8,834 bases of DNA, from positions 1 to 8,834 of the forward strand of contig WQYJ01000078.1 in NCBI GenBank assembly GCA_009781325.1, given 5' to 3'. The position numbers and the translations under genes were made by a program. The DNA is from Propionibacteriaceae bacterium (GTDB taxonomy: Bacteria; Actinomycetota; Actinomycetes; Propionibacteriales; Propionibacteriaceae). The notes below the pieces were generated by a model. It made no database searches, was not told the origin of the DNA, and worked only from the letters and a program-made list of their open reading frames with translations. How positions within the stretch are numbered: the stretch's first letter is position 1; every line of letters starts with the position of its first letter. Shown here piece by piece: positions 1-6,247 of the stretch.

Positions 1-10
1 AGACGCAAAA

Positions 11-53
11 CCATATGTTGGGGTTGTGGTGGACCCACTACCCCAACATATGG
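11..53 (-). terminator. Strong hairpin with minus-strand T run, candidate terminator
   Basis: The arms CCATATGTTGGGGT (11-24) and ACCCCAACATATGG (40-53) are perfectly complementary over 14 bp. After one T-T mismatch the stem continues with GTGG/CCAC (26-29 with 35-38), leaving a 5-nt loop. Read on the minus strand, the hairpin is followed directly by TTTT (positions 10-7), the layout of an intrinsic terminator for transcription coming from trmD. No T run follows on the plus strand. AGACGC occurs on both sides (1-6 and 55-60), which could also suggest a small inserted element. The distance from trmD (about 340 nt) is long for its own terminator, so it may serve read-through. Confidence 0.5.
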
Positions 54-59
54 GAGACG

Positions 60-75
60 CGGATCGCCCGATCCG
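60..75. other. Small perfect hairpin
   Basis: CGGATC (60-65) and GATCCG (70-75) pair perfectly around the 4-nt loop GCCC. It directly follows the second AGACGC hexamer. There is no T run on either side, so termination is unlikely by itself. Role unknown. Confidence 0.35.
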
Positions 76-177
76 GGGCTTCAGCGCCGAAACATGATTC
101 ATGCAACAGCCTCCTGGCCCCCTGGCACGTGGCCCGCAACTCGCCACACATTAACCCCAGGTCGCAATACTCAACCC

Positions 178-294
178 CCGGTCATCCTGCCGCCAGGCAG
201 GACCCCCGGCAGCCAACGTAGGGTCTTGGGCATAGACCTGTACCACAGTCCATACTTTGGCTGCCGGGGGTCCTGCCTTTGGCAGGATGACCGG
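178..294. repeat. Dispersed palindromic repeat, complete copy A
   Basis: This is a 117-bp inverted repeat. The left arm (178-214) and right arm (259-294) pair perfectly over 14 bp (178-191 with 281-294) and 19 bp (196-214 with 259-277), separated by a small internal loop (GCCA against TTT). Each arm also contains its own mini-hairpin, CCTGCC/GGCAGG. The 44-nt centre (215-258) is partly paired too: AA and GTA against TAC and TT at its edges, then GGTCTTGG (222-229) against CCACAGTCC (243-251) with one T-T mismatch and one bulged C. A second complete copy lies at 8659-8775 in the same orientation, about 8.5 kb away. It has no coding capacity I can support. It resembles REP/BIME- or MITE-like intergenic repeats in architecture, but I do not recognise the family. 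Confidence 0.85.
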
Positions 295-301
295 TAGACG
301 G

Positions 302-359
302 CGTAGGGTCTTGAGCGAGAAGACCTATCTCAAGTCCATAGATCGGCTGCCGGGGGGTC
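302..359. repeat. Truncated copy B of the palindromic repeat
   Basis: The centre of the repeat (GTAGGGTCTTG at 303-313, AGACCT at 321-326, AAGTCCATA at 332-340) and the first part of its right arm (GGCTGCCGGGGG, 345-356) are recognisable. The left arm is absent and the right arm stops at about 359. The central stem is still formed: GGTCTTGAG (307-315) against CTCAAGTCC (329-337), 8 of 9 pairs. It starts only 8 nt after copy A and has the same orientation, so it may come from a tandem duplication followed by deletion. It ends about 30 nt from the trmD stop and may affect the 3' end of that transcript. Confidence 0.7.
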
Positions 360-391
360 TGTGTTCCCACCATGGAGGCATCAAAGAGAAG

Positions 392-1126
392 TTAGGCCGA
401 GTCCCCTGACCGACCCAGCAGATCAGGACGGCGCATGCGAGTGAGCTCTTCGGCTTGGTTGAGCCGCCATGCCGCGATCTTCGCGTGGTGACCGCTCAAC
501 AAGACCTCGGGTACATCCATCCCTCGCCACGACGCAGGCTTGGTGTAGACCGGATACTCCAACAGTGACCCCATCGATTCGGAGTGAGATTCTTCTTCCA
601 AGGAATCCGGGTTGCCAACAAAACCAGGGAGCAAACGTACGATGGCCTCTGTCATCGCTAAGGCAGCAACCTCTCCCCCATTGAGCACATAGTCACCCAA
701 GGACAGTTCGCGTACTTCCACAGCAGACGAAGCATACTGCGCCACGCGGGCATCAATGCCCTCGTACCTCCCGCAGGCAAAGATCAAACGAGCATAGTCA
801 GCCAGTTCGCGGGCAGTCGATTGGGAAAACAGCTCTCCGCTCGGCGAAGGAATAATCACACAGGTCCGACCATTCACCTCCGTGTCTGTGTCTGCTCCGA
901 TACCCAGCAAGCAATCCAGAGCCTGTCCCCACGGCTCGGGCTTCATCACCATTCCGGCACCACCGCCCATGGGTGTGTCATCGACGCTGCGATGGACATC
1001 GTACGCCCAGTCCCGCAGGTCATAGACCCCCACATTCAAGATCCCCGCCTCAACAGCCTTGCCCACCAACGATAAGTCGAGCGGAGCAAAATACGCGGGA
1101 AAGATTGTCACATAATCGAGTTTCAT
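392..1126 (-). CDS. trmD: tRNA (guanine-N1)-methyltransferase TrmD
   Basis: TrmD uses S-adenosylmethionine to methylate G37 next to the anticodon of a subset of tRNAs, which prevents frameshifting. The 244-residue product has the usual family length. Visible signatures are VTIFP near the start, DDTPMGGGAGMVM (49-61), CGRYEGIDAR (118-127) and SLGDYVLNGGE (142-152). The last two build the SAM-binding trefoil knot. YPVYTKPASWRG (191-202) and EVLLSGHH (207-214) lie in the C-terminal half. The residue that is a catalytic Asp in E. coli (the EDSF motif) appears as Glu179 here (EEESHS). The start is ATG, preceded by GGAGG seven nt upstream (1134-1138), and the ATGA overlap with the rimM stop suggests translational coupling. 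It is the last gene of a rimM-trmD unit. Identification is firm. Confidence 0.97.
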   Translation of the reverse strand: MKLDYVTIFPAYFAPLDLSLVGKAVEAGILNVGVYDLRDWAYDVHRSVDDTPMGGGAGMVMKPEPWGQALDCLLGIGADTDTEVNGRTCVIIPSPSGELFSQSTARELADYARLIFACGRYEGIDARVAQYASSAVEVRELSLGDYVLNGGEVAALAMTEAIVRLLPGFVGNPDSLEEESHSESMGSLLEYPVYTKPASWRGMDVPEVLLSGHHAKIAAWRLNQAEELTRMRRPDLLGRSGDSA

Positions 1127-1635
1127 TCGATCTCCTCCAACAATCCCGGAATGTCATTGACGACCACTCTGCGCGCCCCAAGATCGACTGTGGGAACCAG
1201 CGCCTGCACAAAAGGTACGAGCCGTTCGGTATCTTTCATCCCCACCACCAGCATGTCTTGAAAACCTAAGTGATCCACCCGCAGAATCGACCCTGCGTGC
1301 TCCCCTCCAGCAGTAAAAACATCCAACCCCACCAACTGATGATCAAAGAACTCATTGTCGTCAACCGGCGACTCCTGTTCATCTACCCACGCAAACAACT
1401 CACTGCCCGTCAACTGCTCTGCCGACGTACGATCCGCGACCTCCTCAAACCGAACAACCACGCGCCCGTTTGCAGACCGCAGCGATGCAACAGTGAGTGA
1501 CGACTCTCCGATGCTCAGCACAGCACCTGGGCGAAACCTCAGTTCCGGTGAGTCCGTATGCAGATCCACGAAGACCTCCCCACGCAAACCGTGGGCACGA
1601 CCGATCCTGCCAACCATGACCTCGATCGCAGACAT
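1123..1635 (-). CDS. rimM: 16S rRNA processing / 30S maturation factor RimM
   Basis: RimM binds S19 and assists maturation of the 3' domain of the 30S subunit. The 170-residue product matches the usual length. The N-terminal barrel carries VGRIGRAHGLRGEV (8-21), the linker region has NEFFDHQLVGL (94-104), and the PRC-barrel C-terminal half has GFQDMLVV (124-131), LVPFVQALVPTVDL (139-152) and GLL near the end. An upstream TTG at 1689 would add 18 unconserved residues. I chose the ATG at 1635 because AAGGA (1642-1646) lies six nt before it and the family motif begins a few residues later. Its stop overlaps the trmD start (ATGA). Its normal upstream partner khpA is separated from it by a 3.6-kb reversed gene. 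Confidence 0.95.
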   Translation of the reverse strand: MSAIEVMVGRIGRAHGLRGEVFVDLHTDSPELRFRPGAVLSIGESSLTVASLRSANGRVVVRFEEVADRTSAEQLTGSELFAWVDEQESPVDDNEFFDHQLVGLDVFTAGGEHAGSILRVDHLGFQDMLVVGMKDTERLVPFVQALVPTVDLGARRVVVNDIPGLLEEIE

Positions 1636-1641
1636 GGACCA

Positions 1642-1646
1642 TCCTT
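1642..1646 (-). promoter_or_regulatory. Ribosome binding site that sets the rimM start
   Basis: Minus-strand AAGGA, six nt from the ATG at 1635. This supports the 170-residue form over the longer frame that begins with TTG at 1689. Confidence 0.6.
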
Positions 1647-1670
1647 GAAAATAGTAGAAACTCTTCACCG

Positions 1671-1702
1671 ATGATACCGGCAAAACCAATCATGAACGTC
1701 AA
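1671..1702 (-). promoter_or_regulatory. Possible rimM-trmD promoter
   Basis: Since the gene upstream of rimM runs the opposite way, a minus-strand promoter must lie between about 1640 and 1786. The best candidate I see is TTGACG (1697-1702) with TATCAT (1671-1676). The 20-nt spacing is longer than ideal; CGGTAT (1674-1679) fits at 17 nt but is a poorer -10. This is a weak call made mainly because the context requires a promoter. Confidence 0.25.
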
Positions 1703-1726
1703 ACCTGCGAGCACTGGTCCAAACAG

Positions 1727-1732
1727 TAGAAT
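1727..1732 (+). promoter_or_regulatory. Possible -10 element for the DUF4132 gene
   Basis: TAGAAT is close to the TATAAT consensus and lies about 55 nt before the GTG start on the plus strand. No good -35 hexamer is visible 16-18 nt upstream. It shares the 150-bp divergent region with the presumed rimM promoter. Confidence 0.25.
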
Positions 1733-1774
1733 ATGACCCACGGGGTTGCCTACCGGGTGTTCAGAGAAGAATGA

Positions 1775-1779
1775 GGAGG
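1775..1779 (+). promoter_or_regulatory. Strong ribosome binding site for the DUF4132 gene
   Basis: GGAGG within GAGGAGGGG lies seven nt before the GTG at 1787 and fixes that codon as the start. An ATG at 1771 is out of frame. Confidence 0.75.
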
Positions 1780-1786
1780 GGTTTCA

Positions 1787-4700
1787 GTGCTGGGAAACGT
1801 TAAATCTGCCCTAAGCGGGGTTCCATCGGGGATCAAGAAGCTGTTTGCATCCATACAGCACAGCGACCCCGCAGCAGCCGACGCTTGCGGAAGATTCGTT
1901 TACTCTGGAAAGAATCCTTCTGCAATCACGAACCTATCCTCCGATGTCCTGGCCACACTGAATCGCGCCCTAATTTTCAACCCCTACTACTCCAATGTGG
2001 GTTACACGGTACTGACACCACTGATGGAACGCAGCTATCTTCTGACCAGCGCACAGTGGATCAGGTTCGGCCAGGTGTGTGCACTCACGCCGGAATTGGC
2101 CAAGGAATCCAGCAACTGGCCCGCAATTCCTCCCTGGTTTTATGCCCTAGAAAGAGTCCGCAGAGAAGCAGAGCCGAATGCTGTGGTGATGGATCTTCCC
2201 TTAGCCCAAGAACTCCTCACCAGCGATGGCGTGCCGCGAGACTCTATCCCTATCGTCATCATCTCGACCTTCTTCGCAACCCTGAACGCCCACTCATCGT
2301 CGATGGTGAAGACCTGGGAGGTACTCGGCAACACTGAGGGCGCCCATCAGTTCCTAGCATTACTGCGCCCCTATGCGAACCAACTCCCGGCTATCCTTGC
2401 CCCAGCTAGGGCTGAGATCAAGGTTGCGGCGATCAAGTGGCTTAGTCTCCACCCACCTTTTCTTCCATGGCTGGCTCCGATGCTGAGTGAATGGGCCGTG
2501 AGCTCGGTGAAGTCCGTACGTCAGGCAGCCGTCGAGGTGATCACTGTGATGGCAGAACCAAGCCGCTCGCACATGATCTCCACTGCCTTGACAACCGGAA
2601 CCGCAGCGAACCTCTCCACAGTCATTGATGCCGCAGCTCGCATGGGCAATGCCGGACAGAGACTCTTGGAGGAAGCCCTAGCCCAATCACGATCAGCAAA
2701 AATCGATGAGATGCTGACCACTGCACTCGAACAAACCCGCATGGGAGCAGATACTGTTGTCACCTTGGACTTTATCCCCATGGCGCCCCCGGTTGATCAC
2801 ACACCTCTTGGGACCGGATTCACAGCTCGCCTTGATGCATGGATTCAAAAAGCCGTACCTAGTCTGAGGAGAGGAGCCGCAGAGAATCCCCAGTACTTTT
2901 GGCTGAGGGACAGCTTAGCCCGCTTTTCCGCGATGGATTATCGCTACTGCGAGACTGTCACTTCCTGGTTGAATGGCCACCAACCTGCCCCGCCGAACGT
3001 GTATTACCTCCCCTGGGAGCAACTGGAAGGGATGACCCTGCTGACAGCAGTACGCGCATCCGCCGAACTGCACACGCATAAGGGAAGGTTCCACCCGCAT
3101 AGCTACTGGTTGAACAACGTTGTCCGCAGTCCCTATGACCTGCGTACTCTGGCACAAGCAATCACAGAGGCCGGCATTCCGCATGCCTTCTATGCCATTG
3201 ATGCGATGATCTTTGATTGGAATGGACTCCATGGATTCTCCCCGGAGCAGGTGTGGCCGTACTTTGCCCAGAACCCCACCCGAATCGACGAGGCTCTCGG
3301 ACTGATTCCTGATCGTTGGAACTTGGAGAAACGCTATGGCAGCGATGATGTGGGAACCGCGCTGAAAATCCTGTCCATGTTCCCAGTGATGCCGCCGAAG
3401 TATCTTCCCATTCTTATCCAGTATGCAACTGGTGAAGCGAAGACCTACCGGCGCCGGGCACAAATCCTCCTTGAGAAGCAGCCCAATGTCTTGCTGCCCG
3501 CAATTCAGGGACTATCGAACGGCAAGGGGGAAGTACGCGCAATCGCAGCAGCATGGATCGCACGCATTGGCGACCCGGGCGCCATCAAACCTCTTCAACT
3601 CGCACTGACGAAGGAGAAAAGAGAACTGCCCCAGGCTGCAATCCTGACGGCTCTGAAGACTCTTGGGGATGACATCTCCGCCTATCTCACCCCCGAGATC
3701 CTTGGGCAGGCAGCCGAGAAGGGATTAGCGGGAAAGCCGCCCAAAGGGATGGAGTGGTTTCCGCTGGACAAACTTCCGCCGTGCCGATGGGCCGATGGAC
3801 TTCCAGTCGATCCGAGGATCCTTCAATGGTGGACAGTGCTGGCTATCAAACTCAAGGATCCTCTCGGGGCGGGTCTGATTCCGATCTATGTGTCTTTGCT
3901 GGATAAGCCCAGCCAGCACAACCTCGGCAGCTTTATCCTCGACATCTGGATTGCCAAGGATACCAAGGGGCCCCCTGATGAGGAATGCCGAGCCTTTGCA
4001 GCCGAACATGTGGGATCACATTATGCCTCCAATCAGCATTATGCGAAGAAGTATCCGCAGGACTTTGGATACCTGGGATTGAAAACCAAGGAGGATGTTT
4101 ACGAGGAACTCCGCCGCCTCAAGGCAAAAGAGTATCGCGACTCTGCGGTTAACGAGAAGGGGGTCTTAGCGTTGACGACCGGAGCGGCTGGGCATCTGGT
4201 CTATTCGACCATTATGAGGTTCTCCCGCGACCACGGCACCCATCGTTCCCAGCTTGAGGCTTTGGTCACCGCTGCATCCGGCAATGATGACCCGGCGGCA
4301 ATCCAGTTGGTTCTCAGCGTTGCCCGCAAGTTCAAGCAAGAATCAGTACGAGTCAAAGCCGTCGAACTCTGCGAGGCGATTGCGCAGCGGCGCGGATGGT
4401 CACTCGATGAACTAGCAGACCGTACGATCCCCACCGCCGGATTCGATGATGATGGTGTGCTGGTCCTCGACTATGGAAACAGGGAATTCACATCGAGGAT
4501 CTCACGATCAGAGAAGTCCCATGGGTTCACCATCTCGGTTTTTAACCGCGATGGAAAGCCCCTCACTGCGCTTCCCAAGCCAGGAGTCCACGATGATCAA
4601 CCCCTCGCGCAGGCTGCACTCACGCAACTGGGCACCTCCAAGAAGGAGCTTTCTCAGGTTTTCACCCTGCAATCCTCTCGGCTCTATGAGGCGATGTGCG

Positions 4701-5365
4701 TGGGCCGTACCTGGGACGGGCAGACCTGGATAGAAGTCTTGGGGAACCATCCGGTGATGTGTCACCTTGTTTCGACCCTGGTTTGGTCACTGCGCGAGAA
4801 CGGGACCTATCGACTTTTCAGACCCTCTGCGGACAAAACACTGACCGACATTAACGGCAATCCCATCACCATTTCTGATCAAGGACTGATCAGCCTGGCT
4901 CACCTCACAACAGTCACACCCGACGAAGCCAAACAGTGGAAGGCACAACTAACATCAATCAAAGCCTTATTCCCTCAATTTGATGCATCACACCCGCCGG
5001 TGGACCTCAACGCAGAGGACATCACCGATCACCAGGGCTGGCTCTCGGATACTTTTGCGATCAGAAACCGAGCAACCAAACGCGGCTACAAGCATAGCCC
5101 GGCAGAAGACGGGTCTCGGTTCTGGGGGTATTTCAAGCAATTCACCAGCGCTGGTATTGATGTCACCATCGAGTTCACTGGGTCGATGCTCCCCGAAGAA
5201 AAAGTCCCGGCAGCAGTAGATAAACTGCTCTTTTCGAATGAAGAGGGGCAGATGGGCCTGGGTGAGGTACCGCCCATCCTGCTGGCTGAGGCCTACGCCG
5301 ACTATGTCTTTGTTGCGCAGGCAGGCCAATTCGACCCATCATGGAGGGTCAAGAGTGGGTATTAG
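1787..5365 (+). CDS. Large DUF4132-domain protein (MolR/YehI-like), function unknown
   Basis: This encodes 1192 residues with no signal peptide or clear membrane segment, so it is probably cytoplasmic. The C-terminal third matches what I know of the DUF4132 domain: LADRTIPTAGFDDDG (876-890), LDYGNREF (894-901), GKPLTALPKPG (923-933), then GRTWDGQTWIEVLGNHP (973-989), LVWSLRENG (998-1006) and a tail with DHQGWLSD and FWGYFKQF. Helical HEAT-like repeats are suggested around 205-320 and 540-630 (for example VRAIAAAWIARIGDPGAI, 583-600), pointing to a scaffold. The N-terminal WGR domain found in many relatives is not visible. The gene starts with GTG behind a strong Shine-Dalgarno sequence and has no frameshift. 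It lies reversed between khpA and rimM, with 30 nt to the khpA end. Some family members sit beside MoxR-type AAA and VWA genes; none is seen here. Family assignment is fairly sure; function is unknown. Confidence 0.88.
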   Translation: MLGNVKSALSGVPSGIKKLFASIQHSDPAAADACGRFVYSGKNPSAITNLSSDVLATLNRALIFNPYYSNVGYTVLTPLMERSYLLTSAQWIRFGQVCALTPELAKESSNWPAIPPWFYALERVRREAEPNAVVMDLPLAQELLTSDGVPRDSIPIVIISTFFATLNAHSSSMVKTWEVLGNTEGAHQFLALLRPYANQLPAILAPARAEIKVAAIKWLSLHPPFLPWLAPMLSEWAVSSVKSVRQAAVEVITVMAEPSRSHMISTALTTGTAANLSTVIDAAARMGNAGQRLLEEALAQSRSAKIDEMLTTALEQTRMGADTVVTLDFIPMAPPVDHTPLGTGFTARLDAWIQKAVPSLRRGAAENPQYFWLRDSLARFSAMDYRYCETVTSWLNGHQPAPPNVYYLPWEQLEGMTLLTAVRASAELHTHKGRFHPHSYWLNNVVRSPYDLRTLAQAITEAGIPHAFYAIDAMIFDWNGLHGFSPEQVWPYFAQNPTRIDEALGLIPDRWNLEKRYGSDDVGTALKILSMFPVMPPKYLPILIQYATGEAKTYRRRAQILLEKQPNVLLPAIQGLSNGKGEVRAIAAAWIARIGDPGAIKPLQLALTKEKRELPQAAILTALKTLGDDISAYLTPEILGQAAEKGLAGKPPKGMEWFPLDKLPPCRWADGLPVDPRILQWWTVLAIKLKDPLGAGLIPIYVSLLDKPSQHNLGSFILDIWIAKDTKGPPDEECRAFAAEHVGSHYASNQHYAKKYPQDFGYLGLKTKEDVYEELRRLKAKEYRDSAVNEKGVLALTTGAAGHLVYSTIMRFSRDHGTHRSQLEALVTAASGNDDPAAIQLVLSVARKFKQESVRVKAVELCEAIAQRRGWSLDELADRTIPTAGFDDDGVLVLDYGNREFTSRISRSEKSHGFTISVFNRDGKPLTALPKPGVHDDQPLAQAALTQLGTSKKELSQVFTLQSSRLYEAMCVGRTWDGQTWIEVLGNHPVMCHLVSTLVWSLRENGTYRLFRPSADKTLTDINGNPITISDQGLISLAHLTTVTPDEAKQWKAQLTSIKALFPQFDASHPPVDLNAEDITDHQGWLSDTFAIRNRATKRGYKHSPAEDGSRFWGYFKQFTSAGIDVTIEFTGSMLPEEKVPAAVDKLLFSNEEGQMGLGEVPPILLAEAYADYVFVAQAGQFDPSWRVKSGY

Positions 5366-5381
5366 CGCTGCTAATAGCGCT
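5364..5381. terminator. Short hairpin between convergent DUF4132 gene and khpA
   Basis: AGCGCT (5364-5369) and AGCGCT (5376-5381) form a 6-bp stem with loop GCTAAT, starting inside the DUF4132 stop codon. An alternative fold pairs TTAGC with GCTAA (5362-5374). No T run follows on either side, so it is only a weak candidate for bidirectional termination in the 30-nt gap. Confidence 0.3.
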
Positions 5382-5395
5382 CAAGCCCCGCCGAA

Positions 5396-5656
5396 TTAGT
5401 AACGACGGTGCTTCGATGACCGACGATCAACGTCCAGGAAATCAACCCGTACTTGTTCATGGCCAGCCAAGGCTGCGACGACTGTGCGCAGCGCTTGGGC
5501 TGTCCGACCCTGACGACCAATGACTTTCCCTATGTCATCAGGGTTTACGCGTACTTCGAGCATCCGTCCGCGGCGAAGGTCTAAATCCCTGACCCTGACA
5601 TCATCGGGACTCCCGACGATTCCGCGAACCATATGCTCCAAGGCATCGGCTAACAT
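5396..5656 (-). CDS. khpA: KH-domain RNA-binding protein KhpA (YlqC family)
   Basis: An 86-residue single KH-domain protein, the usual size for KhpA. KhpA binds RNA, generally with KhpB/Jag as partner, and is linked in other bacteria to RNA regulation and cell elongation. The sequence shows the KH core VRVNPDDIGKVIGRQGRTA (35-53), with the RNA-binding GxxG loop as GRQG (47-50), followed by the helix ALRTVVAALA and the strand QVRVDFLDVD (68-77). The ATG start lies one nt after the rpsP stop, with AAGGA (5662-5666) five nt upstream inside the rpsP end, so it is surely co-transcribed with rpsP and probably coupled. In most actinobacteria rimM follows directly; here a reversed gene does. No khpB is in the window. 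Confidence 0.93.
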   Translation of the reverse strand: MLADALEHMVRGIVGSPDDVRVRDLDLRRGRMLEVRVNPDDIGKVIGRQGRTAQALRTVVAALAGHEQVRVDFLDVDRRSSKHRRY

Positions 5657-5657
5657 G

Positions 5658-6221
5658 TTAGTCCTTAGTTTCTTCTGCGGCCTCGACCGCTTCTTCCACG
5701 GCCTCGACTGCTTCTTCAGTTACTTCTGCAACCTCTTCTGCAACCTCTTCGACTACCTCGTCAGCAATCTCGGCTGCCACCGGCTCAACCGGGGTCTCAG
5801 CTTCGACCGGAGTCTCAGCTTCAACGGGTGCCTGCTCGACCTTCTTGGCAGTCTTCTTTGCCTTCATCGGCTCTGCAGCCTCAGGTGCTGACTCGACGGC
5901 CGCTGTATAGCGGGCTAAACGATCCGGGCGGGGCTTCTGGGGGTCGATCCCTGACGGGGAGGTATCTCCGGTGAACTTCTGCCAATCACCAGAACGCTTG
6001 AACAGGGCGACCACAGCTTCTGTGGGCTGAGCGCCGACGCCGAGCCAGTACTGTGCACGCTCGGAGTTCACCTGAATAAACGACGGGTCGTTCTTGGGAT
6101 GGTAGAGGCCAATTTCTTCAATGGCGCGGCCATCACGCTTCTGACGAGCATCCATGACCACAATACGGTAATGAGGCGAACGAATCTTTCCGAGCCTCTT
6201 GAGACGAATCTTGACAGCCAC
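5658..6221 (-). CDS. rpsP: 30S ribosomal protein S16 with long acidic C-terminal tail
   Basis: S16 binds 16S rRNA in the body of the 30S subunit. The core covers about residues 1-83: VKIRLKRLGKIRSPHYRIVV (3-22), RDGRAIEEIGLYHP (29-42) and a helix region with PTEAVVALFKRSGDW (66-80). The core alone matches the 80-90 residues of most bacteria. The remaining 104 residues form a tail: a short basic patch (MKAKKTAKK, 119-127), a tandem VEAETP repeat (133-144), and a Glu/Ala/Val segment (about 150-185) that could be helical. Actinobacterial S16 proteins often have such tails, but this is at the long end. The start is GTG with AGGAG eleven nt upstream (6233-6237). It is the first gene of the rpsP-khpA unit. 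Confidence 0.96.
   Translation of the reverse strand: MAVKIRLKRLGKIRSPHYRIVVMDARQKRDGRAIEEIGLYHPKNDPSFIQVNSERAQYWLGVGAQPTEAVVALFKRSGDWQKFTGDTSPSGIDPQKPRPDRLARYTAAVESAPEAAEPMKAKKTAKKVEQAPVEAETPVEAETPVEPVAAEIADEVVEEVAEEVAEVTEEAVEAVEEAVEAAEETKD
5725..5748. repeat. Perfect 12-bp tandem repeat in the rpsP tail
   Basis: TCTGCAACCTCT occurs twice in a row (5725-5736 and 5737-5748). It is in frame (12 bp, four codons) and codes for part of the Glu/Val/Ala tail of S16. Slippage here would lengthen or shorten the tail without a frameshift. Confidence 0.7.
5788..5823. repeat. 18-bp tandem repeat coding for the VEAETP units of S16
   Basis: Two 18-bp units (5788-5805 and 5806-5823) differ at two positions. 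They encode the two VEAETP copies in the S16 tail. The length is six codons, so copy-number change stays in frame. Confidence 0.7.
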
Positions 6222-6232
6222 TTGTGTCTATT

Positions 6233-6237
6233 CTCCT
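6233..6237 (-). promoter_or_regulatory. Ribosome binding site of rpsP
   Basis: Minus-strand AGGAG lies eleven nt before the GTG at 6221, slightly longer than typical spacing. It supports GTG as the start; the residues that follow (AVKIRLKRLG) are the conserved S16 beginning. Confidence 0.6.
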
Positions 6238-6247
6238 GTTGTTGTAA

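Larger units (their letters stand above)
1..391. other. Gene-free region rich in hairpins downstream of trmD
   Basis: No convincing gene lies here. The open frames that exist are short, are largely made of the palindromic repeat and resemble nothing I recognise. The stretch contains, from left to right: a 43-nt hairpin (11-53) between two AGACGC hexamers (1-6 and 55-60), a small perfect hairpin (60-75), roughly 100 nt without obvious structure (76-177), a complete copy of a long palindromic repeat (178-294), and a truncated copy (302-359) ending about 30 nt from the trmD stop codon. It probably works as the 3' flank and transcription end of the trmD operon; this role is inferred. Confidence 0.7.

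Noticed and set aside
15..297. Short plus-strand frames over the left-hand hairpins
   Set aside because: They consist largely of palindromic repeat and hairpin sequence, and their peptides look like nothing known.
178..359. CRISPR-like array
   Set aside because: The repeated units are inverted arms of a palindromic element, not regularly spaced direct repeats with unique spacers, and no cas genes are present.
1636..1689. Longer rimM starting with TTG at 1689
   Set aside because: It adds 18 residues not expected in RimM, while the ATG at 1635 has an AAGGA six nt upstream.
1445..1741. Minus-strand GTG frame with a hydrophobic beginning upstream of and overlapping rimM
   Set aside because: The first 25 or so residues look like a membrane segment, but no ribosome binding site precedes it, the rest is rimM read in another frame, and the segment covers the region needed for the rimM promoter.
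1754..1763. CGGGTGTTCA shared between the DUF4132 upstream region and the minus strand upstream of rpsP (6406-6415)
   Set aside because: A 10-bp match between regions of this size is expected by chance at a rate of several percent, and nothing else supports a shared operator.
2915..3463. 182-residue open frame antisense to the DUF4132 gene
   Set aside because: It lies wholly within a well-supported gene, is rich in Gly, Arg, His and Cys without any recognisable motif, and is best explained as a shadow frame.
5520..5891. 123-residue plus-strand frame with repeated Phe/Leu/Cys blocks
   Set aside because: It is the complement of khpA and of the repetitive acidic tail of rpsP; the apparent repeats come from that tail.
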